A DNA stretch of 21,394 nt from an uncultured Veillonella sp. (GTDB lineage: Bacteria; Bacillota; Negativicutes; Veillonellales; Veillonellaceae), in contig URSE01000012.1 of NCBI GenBank assembly GCA_900550455.1, forward strand, positions 1 through 21,394. Reading direction: 5' to 3'. The position numbers and the translations under genes are program-made. The notes under the pieces are model-generated. The model had not been told where the DNA came from and made no database searches. It worked only from the letters and a program-made list of their open reading frames with translations. Below, in pieces: positions 7,400-14,483 of this stretch. Within the stretch, counting starts at the first letter, position 1. Each line of letters opens with the position of its first letter.

Positions 7400-8683
7400 A
7401 TGGCAGCAATTATTGAAACCTATGCTCGTGAAATTCTTGATTCCCGTGGCAACCCAACTGTAGAAGTAGAAGTATTTTTGGAAGATGGCACTATCGGTCA
7501 TGCAGCCGTTCCATCTGGTGCATCTACAGGGGCTTTTGAAGCTTGTGAATTGCGTGATGGCGATAAGGCGCGCTACGGTGGTAAGGGCGTTTTGAAAGCT
7601 GTGGAAAATGTTAATTCCATCATCGGTCCAGCTATTCAAGGCTTTGATGCAACAGAACAAGCAGCTATCGATAAGCTCATGATTTCCCTGGATGGTACTG
7701 ATAATAAGTCTAAATTGGGTGCTAATGCAATCTTGGGTGTATCTATGGCAGTTGCTCGGGCTGCAGCAAAATCCTTGGATTTACCACTCTATCAATACTT
7801 GGGTGGCTTCAACGCTAAGGAATTGCCTGTCCCTATGATGAATATCCTCAATGGTGGTGCTCATGCAGATAACAATGTGGATATCCAAGAGTTCATGATC
7901 ATGCCTGTAGGGGCTGAATCCTTTACAGAGGCTCTTCGTTCTTGTGCAGAGGTTTACCATACCTTAAAAACTGTATTGAAAGGGAAGGGCCTCTCCACAG
8001 GTGTAGGTGATGAAGGCGGTTTTGCACCTAATCTAGAATCTAATGAAGAAGCCTTGGAAGTAATTTGCGAAGCCATTAAGGCAGCTGGTTATGAACCAGG
8101 TAAGGACTTCAAATTGGCTATCGATGCTGCCTCCTCTGAATTCTATAAGGATGGCAAATATGATTTGGCTGGAGAAGGCAAAATCAAAACTGCAGAAGAA
8201 ATGGTTGACTTCTATGAATACTTGGTTGGCAAATACCCAATTGTATCCATCGAAGATGGTTTGGCTGAAGAAGACTGGGATGGCTGGAAGGTCCTTACAG
8301 ATCGCTTGGGCAAGAAGGTTCAATTGGTTGGTGATGATCTCTTCGTAACTAACTCTAAACGCTTGGCTAAGGGTATCGATATGGGAGTAGCTAACTCTAT
8401 TTTGGTTAAGGTAAACCAAATTGGCACTTTGACAGAAGCCTTTGAAGCCATGGAATTGGCTAAACGGTCTGGTTATACTTGCGTAGTATCCCATCGGTCT
8501 GGTGAAACAGAAGATGCTATCATCGCTGATATTGCCGTCGCTGTTAATGCAGGTCAAATTAAAACTGGTGCACCTGCTCGTTCCGAACGGGTGGCTAAGT
8601 ATAATCAACTTCTTCGCATTGAAGAAAACTTATACGAAACAGCAGAATACAAGGGTAATGATGTATTCTATAACCTCAAATAA
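7400..8683 (+). CDS. eno: Enolase
   Basis: Interconverts 2-phosphoglycerate and phosphoenolpyruvate; in many bacteria it also joins the RNA degradosome. The protein has 427 residues. The catalytic pair E205 and K337, the Mg ligands D242, E285 and D312, and the substrate residues H155 and K388 are all in place, within motifs GVGDEGGFAP, SIEDGLAEEDW, GDDLFVTN and SHRSGETEDA. AGGAGG at 7386-7391 gives a strong ribosome binding site 8 nt from the ATG. It closes the cluster, may also be transcribed from its own promoter, and is followed by two terminators. Confidence 0.98.
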   Translation: MAAIIETYAREILDSRGNPTVEVEVFLEDGTIGHAAVPSGASTGAFEACELRDGDKARYGGKGVLKAVENVNSIIGPAIQGFDATEQAAIDKLMISLDGTDNKSKLGANAILGVSMAVARAAAKSLDLPLYQYLGGFNAKELPVPMMNILNGGAHADNNVDIQEFMIMPVGAESFTEALRSCAEVYHTLKTVLKGKGLSTGVGDEGGFAPNLESNEEALEVICEAIKAAGYEPGKDFKLAIDAASSEFYKDGKYDLAGEGKIKTAEEMVDFYEYLVGKYPIVSIEDGLAEEDWDGWKVLTDRLGKKVQLVGDDLFVTNSKRLAKGIDMGVANSILVKVNQIGTLTEAFEAMELAKRSGYTCVVSHRSGETEDAIIADIAVAVNAGQIKTGAPARSERVAKYNQLLRIEENLYETAEYKGNDVFYNLK

Positions 8684-8698
8684 GGTCTGATTTACCAC

Positions 8699-8726
8699 AA
8701 AAAGGAGCCCTAGGCTCCTTTTTTGT
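8699..8726 (+). terminator. Intrinsic terminator 1 of eno
   Basis: AAAAAGGAGCC (8699-8709) pairs with GGCTCCTTTTT (8713-8723) around a CTA loop and continues into TTTTTTG. It lies 15 bp after the eno stop. The A-tract on the left flank makes it usable from the other strand as well. Confidence 0.92.
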
Positions 8727-8748
8727 TTGTTCATATAGGGAGCGCGAC

Positions 8749-8779
8749 AAAAAAAGGCACCCCTAGGGATGCCTTTTTT
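8749..8779 (+). terminator. Intrinsic terminator 2 after eno
   Basis: AAAAAGGCA (8751-8759) pairs with TGCCTTTTT (8770-8778), with an inner CCC/GGG stem and one C-A mismatch. It is followed by a T-run and preceded by an A-run, so it reads as a terminator in both directions. It lies 22 bp past terminator 1. Confidence 0.85.
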
Positions 8780-8886
8780 GCGTTATGTTATAGAGTAGAT
8801 GTCTCCAGTTGATGTGTTATGGAATGACCGAAGACTGGGATTAGTTTAACCTAATCCTTACGACCACAGGGTGGTATAGAGTAAGT
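8780..8886. other. Structured 107-bp spacer between terminators
   Basis: No protein gene is visible. Two hairpins stand side by side: GGATTAG/CTAATCC (8838-8857, 6-nt loop) and ACCAC/GTGGT (8863-8875, 3-nt loop). TATAGAGTA occurs at both ends of the stretch. It lies between bidirectional terminators, so either strand could give a short transcript, but no convincing promoter is seen. Confidence 0.3.
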
Positions 8887-8887
8887 A

Positions 8888-8920
8888 GAAAAAATGAGGC
8901 TCCTAAGAGCCTCTATTTTT
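8888..8920 (-). terminator. Terminator of rpsT (bidirectional)
   Basis: GAGGCTC (8896-8902) pairs with GAGCCTC (8907-8913) around a 4-nt loop. Read on the - strand the stem is followed by ATTTTTT, 21-bp past the rpsT stop; on the + strand by TATTTTT. It separates the convergent eno and rpsT units. Confidence 0.85.
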
Positions 8921-8940
8921 CAAGCTGTGTTAGCGACCTA

Positions 8941-9201
8941 TTAAAGAGCGTTAACTTTTGCAGCCAAGTTAGCTTTTTTACGAGCAGCTGTATTTTTGTG
9001 AAGAACACCTTTGTTAGCAGCTTTATCGATTACGGATGTAGCCTTAATGAAAGCAGCTTTTGCTTCTTCAGCTTGACCAGCAGCAACAGCTTCTACAGTT
9101 TTGCGAGTAGCTGTACGAACTTGAGATTTAACTTGTGCATTTTTGGCACGGCGTTCAGCGTCAGTTTTCACGGAGCGGATGCTAGATTTGATGTTTGGCA
9201 A
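8941..9201 (-). CDS. rpsT: 30S ribosomal protein S20
   Basis: Small helical protein that binds 16S rRNA early in assembly of the 30S body. The protein has 86 residues, normal length, very basic and alanine-rich, with the family N-terminus MPNIKSSIRSVKTDAERR and the end AARKKANLAAKVNAL. The frame is open from a GTG at 9210, but that codon overlaps the AGGAGG binding site (9210-9215); the TTG at 9199-9201 lies 8 nt downstream of it and restores the normal S20 N-terminus. A TTG start is also found in E. coli rpsT, where it takes part in translational autoregulation. The gene is the only one on the - strand and has its own promoter and terminator. Confidence 0.96.
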   Translation of the reverse strand: MPNIKSSIRSVKTDAERRAKNAQVKSQVRTATRKTVEAVAAGQAEEAKAAFIKATSVIDKAANKGVLHKNTAARKKANLAAKVNAL

Positions 9202-9209
9202 CGTAGTCA

Positions 9210-9215
9210 CCTCCT
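9210..9215 (-). promoter_or_regulatory. Ribosome binding site that fixes the rpsT start
   Basis: AGGAGG on the - strand, 8 nt before the TTG at 9201. It overlaps the upstream in-frame GTG (9208-9210), which rules that codon out as the start. Confidence 0.85.
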
Positions 9216-9241
9216 CTTACTAAAGATACTTTTCCTGAATG

Positions 9242-9270
9242 ATTATATCATAGGGCTTAGGTTGATGCAA
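9242..9270 (-). promoter_or_regulatory. rpsT promoter
   Basis: On the - strand TTGCAT (9270-9265) and TATAAT (9247-9242) are 17 bp apart, with TG one base before the -10 (extended -10). The predicted start near 9235 leaves a ~34-nt leader. It has the same -35 and extended -10 layout as the rimP-nusA promoter. Confidence 0.8.
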
Positions 9271-9302
9271 GGCTTTTCCCACCCATTTATGGGGCCTAAT
9301 TA

Positions 9303-9311
9303 TGGTATAAT
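9303..9311 (+). promoter_or_regulatory. polA promoter (extended -10)
   Basis: TGG-TATAAT at 9303-9311 is a perfect -10 with the TGn extension. No good -35 lies 17 bp upstream (CATTT-like). Transcription would start near 9318, about 20 nt before the polA ATG, whose ribosome binding site GAGGTGA lies at 9329-9335. Confidence 0.65.
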
Positions 9312-9338
9312 AAAGCATATATTTCTATGAGGTGAATT

Positions 9339-11969
9339 ATGAAAAAATTAATGATAATAGATGGCTCTTCTTTACTCTATAGAGCTTTTTTTGCCCTCCC
9401 ACCCCTCAAGTCTGCTACAGGGCAACCGACCAATGCCGTGTATGGGTTCATGACCATGCTCATCAAACTCTTTGAAGACTTACAACCAGATTATACGGTG
9501 GTAGCCTTTGATAAGGGAAAGGTGACCTTCCGTACCGATATGTATAGTGATTACAAGGGTAATCGTCCTGATGCACCAGACGACTTGCGGCCACAGTTCC
9601 CCTTAATCCGCGAGGTCCTACAAAGTCTTGGCATTGTCGTCATCGAAAAAGAAGGCTTTGAAGGGGACGATATTATCGGGTCCCTATCCAAGAAATTGGC
9701 TGGACCTAATATGCAGGTCCACATTATTACAGGCGACCGTGACACCTTGCAGTTAGTTGATGAGCATGCATCTGTTATGCTCACCAAAAAGGGTATTTCC
9801 GACATGCTAGAGGTGACGACCGACAACATGACCGGCCTCTATGGTTATGGGCCAGATAAGGTCATTCAAATGAAAGCCCTCATGGGCGACTCCTCCGATA
9901 ACATCCCAGGTGTTCCAGGGATAGGGGAGAAAACGGCCCTCAAATTGATTACCGCCTATGGTGATCTAGATGGTATCTACGATCACTTGGATGAGGTATC
10001 CGGTAAGAAATTGAAAGAGCGCTTAGAAGAGCATAAGGACTTGGCCTACTTGTCTCGCACCTTAGCAACCATCAAAACAGATATGGACTTAGAAGCTCAG
10101 CCAGAAGATTTTGTTGTCAATTACCATCCTACAGAGGTGGAACCACTCTTTCAACAATTGGGCTTTTCTAAGCTAACACCGCGCATGACCAAGGCCCTAG
10201 GAGGCCAAGACTTGGGTGGGGCAGATTCCCTTTTTGCTAGTCTTGAGGAGGTTGAGCCTATCTCCTATAAGGGGCTGGCGGGACTTACCGAAGACTACTA
10301 CCAAGGTAAGGCCTTAGCCGTTCATTTAACTTGTGATGGTAAAAACCCATTCTTAAGCATTAAACAGGCCTTTCTCTACAATGGGGCTGAAGCAATTATC
10401 TTAGATGGGGCGGATCAAAAGCAGGTAGAGGCCTTATATAAAGCCTTGCAGGGAGCCTCCTTCATCATTACTAGTCAGGCTAAGGACCTCTTGCAGGTTT
10501 TCGCTTTAGACAAGCCCGCTAATATAGGTCTCAAGGATAAGGCGGGACAGGCTCGTCTCTTTGACCTCAGTCTTATGGCTTATCTCTTGGATCCAACGCG
10601 GACCAATTACGGCATCCTCTACCTGACAGAGCGCTTCCAAGTGCCGTCCATTCGACCTGTAGGAGGGGACCAAGAATCGCTCTCTATGGTTATGGCCCTC
10701 TTTGCTATGGCTGAGACTGCAAAAGAAGCTCTACAGGCAGAAAACTTATGGGATCTCTATGTAGACATGGAACTTCCCCTTGTCCGAACCCTATTAGTTA
10801 TGGAAAAGAATGGTATCTATATAGATCCTGACAAGTTAGCGGCCACTCGTATTCAATTCAAGGCGGAAGTTCAGGAACTACAGGAGGATATCTACTCCTT
10901 GGCAGGGGATACCTTTAATATTAATTCCCCTAAACAATTAGGTCTTGTCCTCTTTGAAAAATTAGGTCTTCCTGTAGTAAAGAAGACAAAGACAGGTTAT
11001 TCTACAGATGCAGAAGTGTTAGAAGTGCTTCGTCCAGAACATCCAATTATTGAGAAAATCTTGGCCTACCGGTCTGTGACTAAACTATTGTCCACCTATG
11101 TGGAGGGTTTGGGCCTTCTCATCAATGAACGGACACATCGAATTCACACTAGCTTTAATCAAATGGTAACAGCAACTGGGCGGTTGTCATCTTCTGAGCC
11201 TAACCTACAAAATATCCCTGTACGAACAGAAAAGGGACGACAAATTCGGGCTCTCTTCCTACCGGGGCAAGGCTATGACTACCTAGTATCGGCCGATTAC
11301 TCCCAAATCGAACTGCGGATTCTGGCCCACCTCTGTGGTGATGAAGCTCTTATTAAAGCCTTCCAAGAAGGGGCTGATATTCATCGATTCACAGCCGCTG
11401 AAGTCTTGGGCAAAAAGCTTGAGGATGTGACTAGTGAGGAACGGTCCCATGCTAAGGCTGTTAACTTTGGTATCATCTACGGCATTTCAGACTTTGGCCT
11501 CTCCCGAGATCTAGGTATTTCTAGAAAGGCGGCTAAGGATTATATTGAACTGTATTTTAGTCGCTATCCTAAGGTGCGGGCCTATATGGACCAAGTCATT
11601 GCCAAGGCTCATGAAGAAGGCAAGGTCATGACCATGTTTGGTCGGATTCGCGTCCTAGATGATATCAATAACCGTAACTTTAATCGCCGGTCTTTTGCGG
11701 AGCGGATGGCTATGAATACTCCTATTCAAGGGTCTGCAGCAGATATTATAAAATTGGCTATGAATCAGGTTGAAGCTCGTTTGGAAGCTGAGGGTTATCA
11801 ATCCCGTATGCTGCTTCAAGTACACGATGAGTTGCTACTAGAGGTGGTGGCATCTGAAAAAGAAGCGGTGGAAGGTCTCTTGCGGGAGGTTATGGAAGGT
11901 GTTGTTAGCCTATCTGTTCCTTTAGTTGTCGATGTGAATGCGGCCAAGGACTGGGCTCTCGTTAAGTAG
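9339..11969 (+). CDS. polA: DNA polymerase I
   Basis: Fills gaps and removes RNA primers during replication and repair. The protein has 876 residues. The N-terminal 5'-3' exonuclease (about 1-290) is intact: D8 in MIIDGSS, GFEGDDIIGS (106-115), TGDRDT (131-136) and GDSSDNIPGVPGIGEKT (183-199). The middle domain (about 300-480) corresponds to the 3'-5' exonuclease but has lost key residues: no DxE is found where exo I should be (LAVHLTCDGK), and the YxxxD of exo III is missing. The polymerase domain is complete: TATGRLSSS (611-619), motif A SADYSQIELR (651-660), motif B from R702 to Y714 and motif C QVHDE (827-831). Proofreading is therefore probably absent, as in Bacillus and Taq enzymes. It heads an apparent operon with coaE. 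Confidence 0.97.
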   Translation: MKKLMIIDGSSLLYRAFFALPPLKSATGQPTNAVYGFMTMLIKLFEDLQPDYTVVAFDKGKVTFRTDMYSDYKGNRPDAPDDLRPQFPLIREVLQSLGIVVIEKEGFEGDDIIGSLSKKLAGPNMQVHIITGDRDTLQLVDEHASVMLTKKGISDMLEVTTDNMTGLYGYGPDKVIQMKALMGDSSDNIPGVPGIGEKTALKLITAYGDLDGIYDHLDEVSGKKLKERLEEHKDLAYLSRTLATIKTDMDLEAQPEDFVVNYHPTEVEPLFQQLGFSKLTPRMTKALGGQDLGGADSLFASLEEVEPISYKGLAGLTEDYYQGKALAVHLTCDGKNPFLSIKQAFLYNGAEAIILDGADQKQVEALYKALQGASFIITSQAKDLLQVFALDKPANIGLKDKAGQARLFDLSLMAYLLDPTRTNYGILYLTERFQVPSIRPVGGDQESLSMVMALFAMAETAKEALQAENLWDLYVDMELPLVRTLLVMEKNGIYIDPDKLAATRIQFKAEVQELQEDIYSLAGDTFNINSPKQLGLVLFEKLGLPVVKKTKTGYSTDAEVLEVLRPEHPIIEKILAYRSVTKLLSTYVEGLGLLINERTHRIHTSFNQMVTATGRLSSSEPNLQNIPVRTEKGRQIRALFLPGQGYDYLVSADYSQIELRILAHLCGDEALIKAFQEGADIHRFTAAEVLGKKLEDVTSEERSHAKAVNFGIIYGISDFGLSRDLGISRKAAKDYIELYFSRYPKVRAYMDQVIAKAHEEGKVMTMFGRIRVLDDINNRNFNRRSFAERMAMNTPIQGSAADIIKLAMNQVEARLEAEGYQSRMLLQVHDELLLEVVASEKEAVEGLLREVMEGVVSLSVPLVVDVNAAKDWALVK

Positions 11970-11991
11970 GGGTTCTGATAGAGGAGATTCT

Positions 11992-12597
11992 ATGTATAAG
12001 ATTGGATTAACTGGTGGTATAGCTAGTGGTAAATCGACTGTTTTGAATTGGTTTAAGAATCATGGTATAGCTTATGTGGATGCCGATGTGGTGGCACGAG
12101 ATATAGTTGAGCCTGGTAAACCAGCCCTAGATGAGTTGAAAAAGGCTTTTGGTCCTAGCGTTATTTTGCCGGATGGGACTCTTAATCGCCGGGCCTTGGG
12201 GGATATAGTCTTTCAAGATAAGGATAAGCTAGCAATCCTCAATAGTATCTTTAAGAAGTACTTAAGTCAGGCCTTTCAAGAGGCGGCGGACCAGTTTGAA
12301 AAGGATGGCGCTACAGCTTGTATCTTTGATGTGCCCCTCTTGATTGAACATGATTATTATAAGGATATGGATGAAGTTTGGTTGGTCTATGTAGATCCTA
12401 AGTCTCAACTAAAGCGTCTTATGGCTCGCAATAATTTTGATGAATCCCAGGCCAAAGCCCGCATAGGGGCTCAAATGAACTTGGAAGATAAGAAGGCTTA
12501 TGCCCAAGAAATTATCGACAATAGTGGTGATCAAGAAGCGTTAGATAAGACCTTAGCGTCTTTTTGGGATAAGAAAAAGCACCTCTTTAGTCGCTAG
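11992..12597 (+). CDS. coaE: Dephospho-CoA kinase
   Basis: Last step of coenzyme A synthesis: ATP-dependent phosphorylation of the 3'-hydroxyl of dephospho-CoA. The protein has 201 residues. The P-loop GGIASGKS lies at 8-15, DADVVARDIV follows in the substrate region and FDVPLLIE in the core. The open frame reaches back into polA, but GAGGAG at 11981-11986 is 5 nt before the ATG at 11992, and that start places the P-loop at the usual distance from the N-terminus. It follows the polA stop by 22 bp; polA-coaE linkage is common in Firmicutes. Confidence 0.95.
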   Translation: MYKIGLTGGIASGKSTVLNWFKNHGIAYVDADVVARDIVEPGKPALDELKKAFGPSVILPDGTLNRRALGDIVFQDKDKLAILNSIFKKYLSQAFQEAADQFEKDGATACIFDVPLLIEHDYYKDMDEVWLVYVDPKSQLKRLMARNNFDESQAKARIGAQMNLEDKKAYAQEIIDNSGDQEALDKTLASFWDKKKHLFSR

Positions 12598-12642
12598 ATT
12601 GCTCAATTAATTGATAATCCATTAAATTCATGAGGTAGTGTA

Positions 12643-13206
12643 GTGAAAGTAAACACCTATTTTGCTTGGTTGGCTATCATTCTAGGCTGCTATTACTGGC
12701 ATTATGGTCAGCCGTACCTAGCACGGGCTTGGGCCTATCCTCATACCCATGATCGTCTCATAGCAAGGGCCGCTGGCGATCAGGATGTGTCCCCAGCTCT
12801 TATCCATGCCATTATCCTTCAGGAGTCTAAGTATCAAGAAGATGCCCAGTCGGGGCGAGGGGCTCTAGGGCTTATGCAACTCATGCCGGATACAGCCCAC
12901 TGGATTGGTGAACAATTGGATATGGAGGACCTGACGGACGACTACTTAAGTCATCCAGAAACCAATATACGACTCGGCTCTTGGTATATAGGCTATCTCT
13001 TGAAGGAATATCATGGAAATGAAATTTTAGCATTAGCTGCCTATAATGCTGGTCACGGTCATGTAGATCAGTGGATGGAAGACAAGGGTTGGGGTTATGA
13101 TTTTAATGATCCATCAGCCATCCCTTTTCCAGAAACCCGCAACTATGTTGAGCATGTATTAGACTATGAAAGAAAGTATGAGGAACTTTATGGAAACCAT
13201 CCTTGA
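12643..13206 (+). CDS. Membrane-anchored lytic transglycosylase (Slt domain)
   Basis: Cleaves the glycan strands of peptidoglycan non-hydrolytically. The protein has 187 residues. A hydrophobic stretch at about 5-20 is an uncleaved signal anchor or signal peptide; a cysteine at 16 lacks a clear lipobox. The SLT domain covers about 38-175: the catalytic E61 in ILQESKY, GALGLMQLMP (73-82), AAYNAG (132-137) and PFPETRNYVEHVL (161-173). The start is a GTG at 12643 with GAGGT six bases upstream; no in-frame ATG fits. It sits downstream of coaE and overlaps the next gene, so the two are probably translated together. The arrangement resembles coaE followed by a Slt70-like gene seen in related bacteria, but I did not check this. 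Confidence 0.92.
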   Translation: MKVNTYFAWLAIILGCYYWHYGQPYLARAWAYPHTHDRLIARAAGDQDVSPALIHAIILQESKYQEDAQSGRGALGLMQLMPDTAHWIGEQLDMEDLTDDYLSHPETNIRLGSWYIGYLLKEYHGNEILALAAYNAGHGHVDQWMEDKGWGYDFNDPSAIPFPETRNYVEHVLDYERKYEELYGNHP

Positions 13207-13849
13207 GGCAGCGCGCCACCTAGATTATTCCTGGTTGCCGGAAAGCGTAGGGGCCTTTCGCCTTGTAGTGGATAAGGAACTTGACCAGGAGGCCAACCTG
13301 GTTCGTTATTTTCATTATAAAAATGATTTAGGCTGGCGATGGGATGCAGTTTATGACCAAGAAGTTCAGGATTATACAGTCCGCATCACCATGCCCTTAT
13401 TTGAATTTGTAGATATCACCTTTGGGCGCGATAATTTTGAAGAATTTTGGGCCTGCTTACAAGAGCGAGCGGTTCAAGAACTGACCCGACTTTTGGTGGA
13501 ACCAAGCCAGAACTTTTGCTTGGAATATAAGGACGCAGGAATTGCCGATTGGGATTTTTCTCAGGTGATGCCAGAAGAAGTCTGTGGCTTTGTGAGAGAT
13601 ATAGACCCTAAGCATGGGGTTCGTATGATTAATGGGTCTTATATCATTGGTGAGTATAGGAAGATGGATGATCGGTCTGGCCTTCTCCTCTTCTTTAATA
13701 TGCTACGTCGGGAATTTTTTGCAGAGTTACGGATTCATAACTATCCGGAGATTAACCATGATCTGGATGCTAGCAATATAGAGGGCCTTGAAGCGGCCCT
13801 TAAGGAACAATTGGTTCCTATCTTGGAAAATTTAGAATCTCGCCTCTAG
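13190..13849 (+). CDS. Unrecognised acidic protein
   Basis: I do not recognise a family. The protein has 219 residues and is rich in D, E and aromatic residues, with no signal peptide, membrane segment or known motif. Visible parts are an aromatic segment around 40-55 (YFHYKNDLGWRWD), a segment TMPLFEFVDITFGRDNFEEFW further on, and an amphipathic C-terminal end. It looks like a folded cytosolic protein. The ATG at 13190 has GAGGA (13180-13184) 5 nt upstream and overlaps the transglycosylase gene by 17 bp; ATGs at 13166 and 13178 are possible but have weaker binding sites. The overlap suggests coupling to the transglycosylase. It ends the polA operon and no clear terminator follows before the rimP promoter. 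Confidence 0.75.
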   Translation: METILEAARHLDYSWLPESVGAFRLVVDKELDQEANLVRYFHYKNDLGWRWDAVYDQEVQDYTVRITMPLFEFVDITFGRDNFEEFWACLQERAVQELTRLLVEPSQNFCLEYKDAGIADWDFSQVMPEEVCGFVRDIDPKHGVRMINGSYIIGEYRKMDDRSGLLLFFNMLRREFFAELRIHNYPEINHDLDASNIEGLEAALKEQLVPILENLESRL

Positions 13850-13870
13850 GAAGTAGAGATGAAGACTTTG

Positions 13871-13888
13871 AATTGTAGGTCTACAATT
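13871..13888. repeat. 18-bp dyad overlapping the rimP-nusA promoter
   Basis: AATTGTAG (13871-13878) and CTACAATT (13881-13888) form a perfect inverted repeat with a GT spacer. Its right end covers the first two bases of the -35 element at 13887. No T-tract follows. It looks like a binding site for a dimeric regulator. Confidence 0.5.
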
Positions 13889-13915
13889 GCATAAAATAAG
13901 GGACTATGCTATACT
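13887..13915 (+). promoter_or_regulatory. Promoter of the rimP-nusA-infB operon
   Basis: TTGCAT (13887-13892) and TATACT (13910-13915) are separated by 17 bp, with TGC just before the -10 (extended -10). It uses the same TTGCAT-N17 plan as the rpsT promoter. The predicted start near 13922 leaves an ~83-nt leader before rimP. Confidence 0.8.
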
Positions 13916-13943
13916 GTAGTTGAACTTTTATACTAGCTTTTTA

Positions 13944-13969
13944 AAAGAGTGGGCTTTGGCTCACTCTTT
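13944..13969 (+). terminator. Leader hairpin of the nusA operon, candidate NusA-dependent attenuator
   Basis: AAAGAGTGGGC (13944-13954) pairs with GCTCACTCTTT (13959-13969), one G-U pair, around a TTTG tetraloop. The downstream tract TTTCCTTTATAAT is broken by CC. The hairpin lies inside the operon leader, after the promoter and 21 nt before the rimP ribosome binding site. A weak, interrupted U-tract is what a NusA-stimulated terminator looks like. It could also stop transcripts arriving from the polA operon. Confidence 0.6.
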
Positions 13970-14004
13970 CCTTTATAATAGAAGAAAATAAGGAGGCGAA
14001 GACT

Positions 14005-14463
14005 GTGAAAAGAGACGCTGTTGAAGAACTCGTATCGACTATCGTGGAAGCTATTATAGCCGACACTGATATGGAACTAGTTGACGTCGAATATGTTCGT
14101 GAACGGGACTGGTATCTTCGGGTTTACTTGGATAAGCCGGGCGGTATCGACTTGGATGACTGCCAAATGGTCAGCCAACAATTGAGCCAGAAACTGGATG
14201 AGAAGGATCCTATTACAGATAACTATATGTTAGAAGTATCTTCTCCCGGTTTGGATCGGGCTTTGAAAAAGGATAAGGACTTTATTCGATACAATGGTCG
14301 GGATGTGGATATACAATTGTTTACCCCCCTGGAAGGGTCCAAACAATATACAGGCCAACTCAAGGGCTTCACAGATAAGACTATCGATATCATGGTGGAT
14401 GACAGCCTTATTACTTTTGAAAGAAGTAGTATAGCGCAAATTCGTTTGCATTTAGATTTTTAA
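14005..14463 (+). CDS. rimP: Ribosome maturation factor RimP
   Basis: Assists late assembly of the 30S subunit. The protein has 152 residues, normal for the family. LEVSSPGLDR (76-85) is the family signature, at the junction of the N-terminal alpha/beta domain and the C-terminal Sm-like barrel, which ends SSIAQIRLHLDF. The start is a GTG with AGGAGG at 13991-13996, 8 nt upstream. It is the first gene of the operon, 20 bp before nusA, which is the standard bacterial arrangement. Confidence 0.95.
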   Translation: MKRDAVEELVSTIVEAIIADTDMELVDVEYVRERDWYLRVYLDKPGGIDLDDCQMVSQQLSQKLDEKDPITDNYMLEVSSPGLDRALKKDKDFIRYNGRDVDIQLFTPLEGSKQYTGQLKGFTDKTIDIMVDDSLITFERSSIAQIRLHLDF

Positions 14464-14483
14464 ATCATCTTGGAGGACTAATA

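Noticed and set aside
8033..8608. 191-codon - strand frame within eno
   Set aside because: Antisense shadow of enolase; low-complexity, cysteine- and phenylalanine-rich product without motif.
11938..11991. Upstream start for coaE inside polA
   Set aside because: The extension has no binding site and adds residues before the usual N-terminus; GAGGAG supports the ATG at 11992.
12603..12614. 12-bp palindrome TCAATTAATTGA between coaE and the transglycosylase gene
   Set aside because: AT-rich and short; likely by chance, with no promoter elements next to it.
13974..13979. Second TATAAT in the rimP leader as an extra promoter
   Set aside because: No -35 at a workable distance and no TGn extension; it lies right after the leader hairpin.
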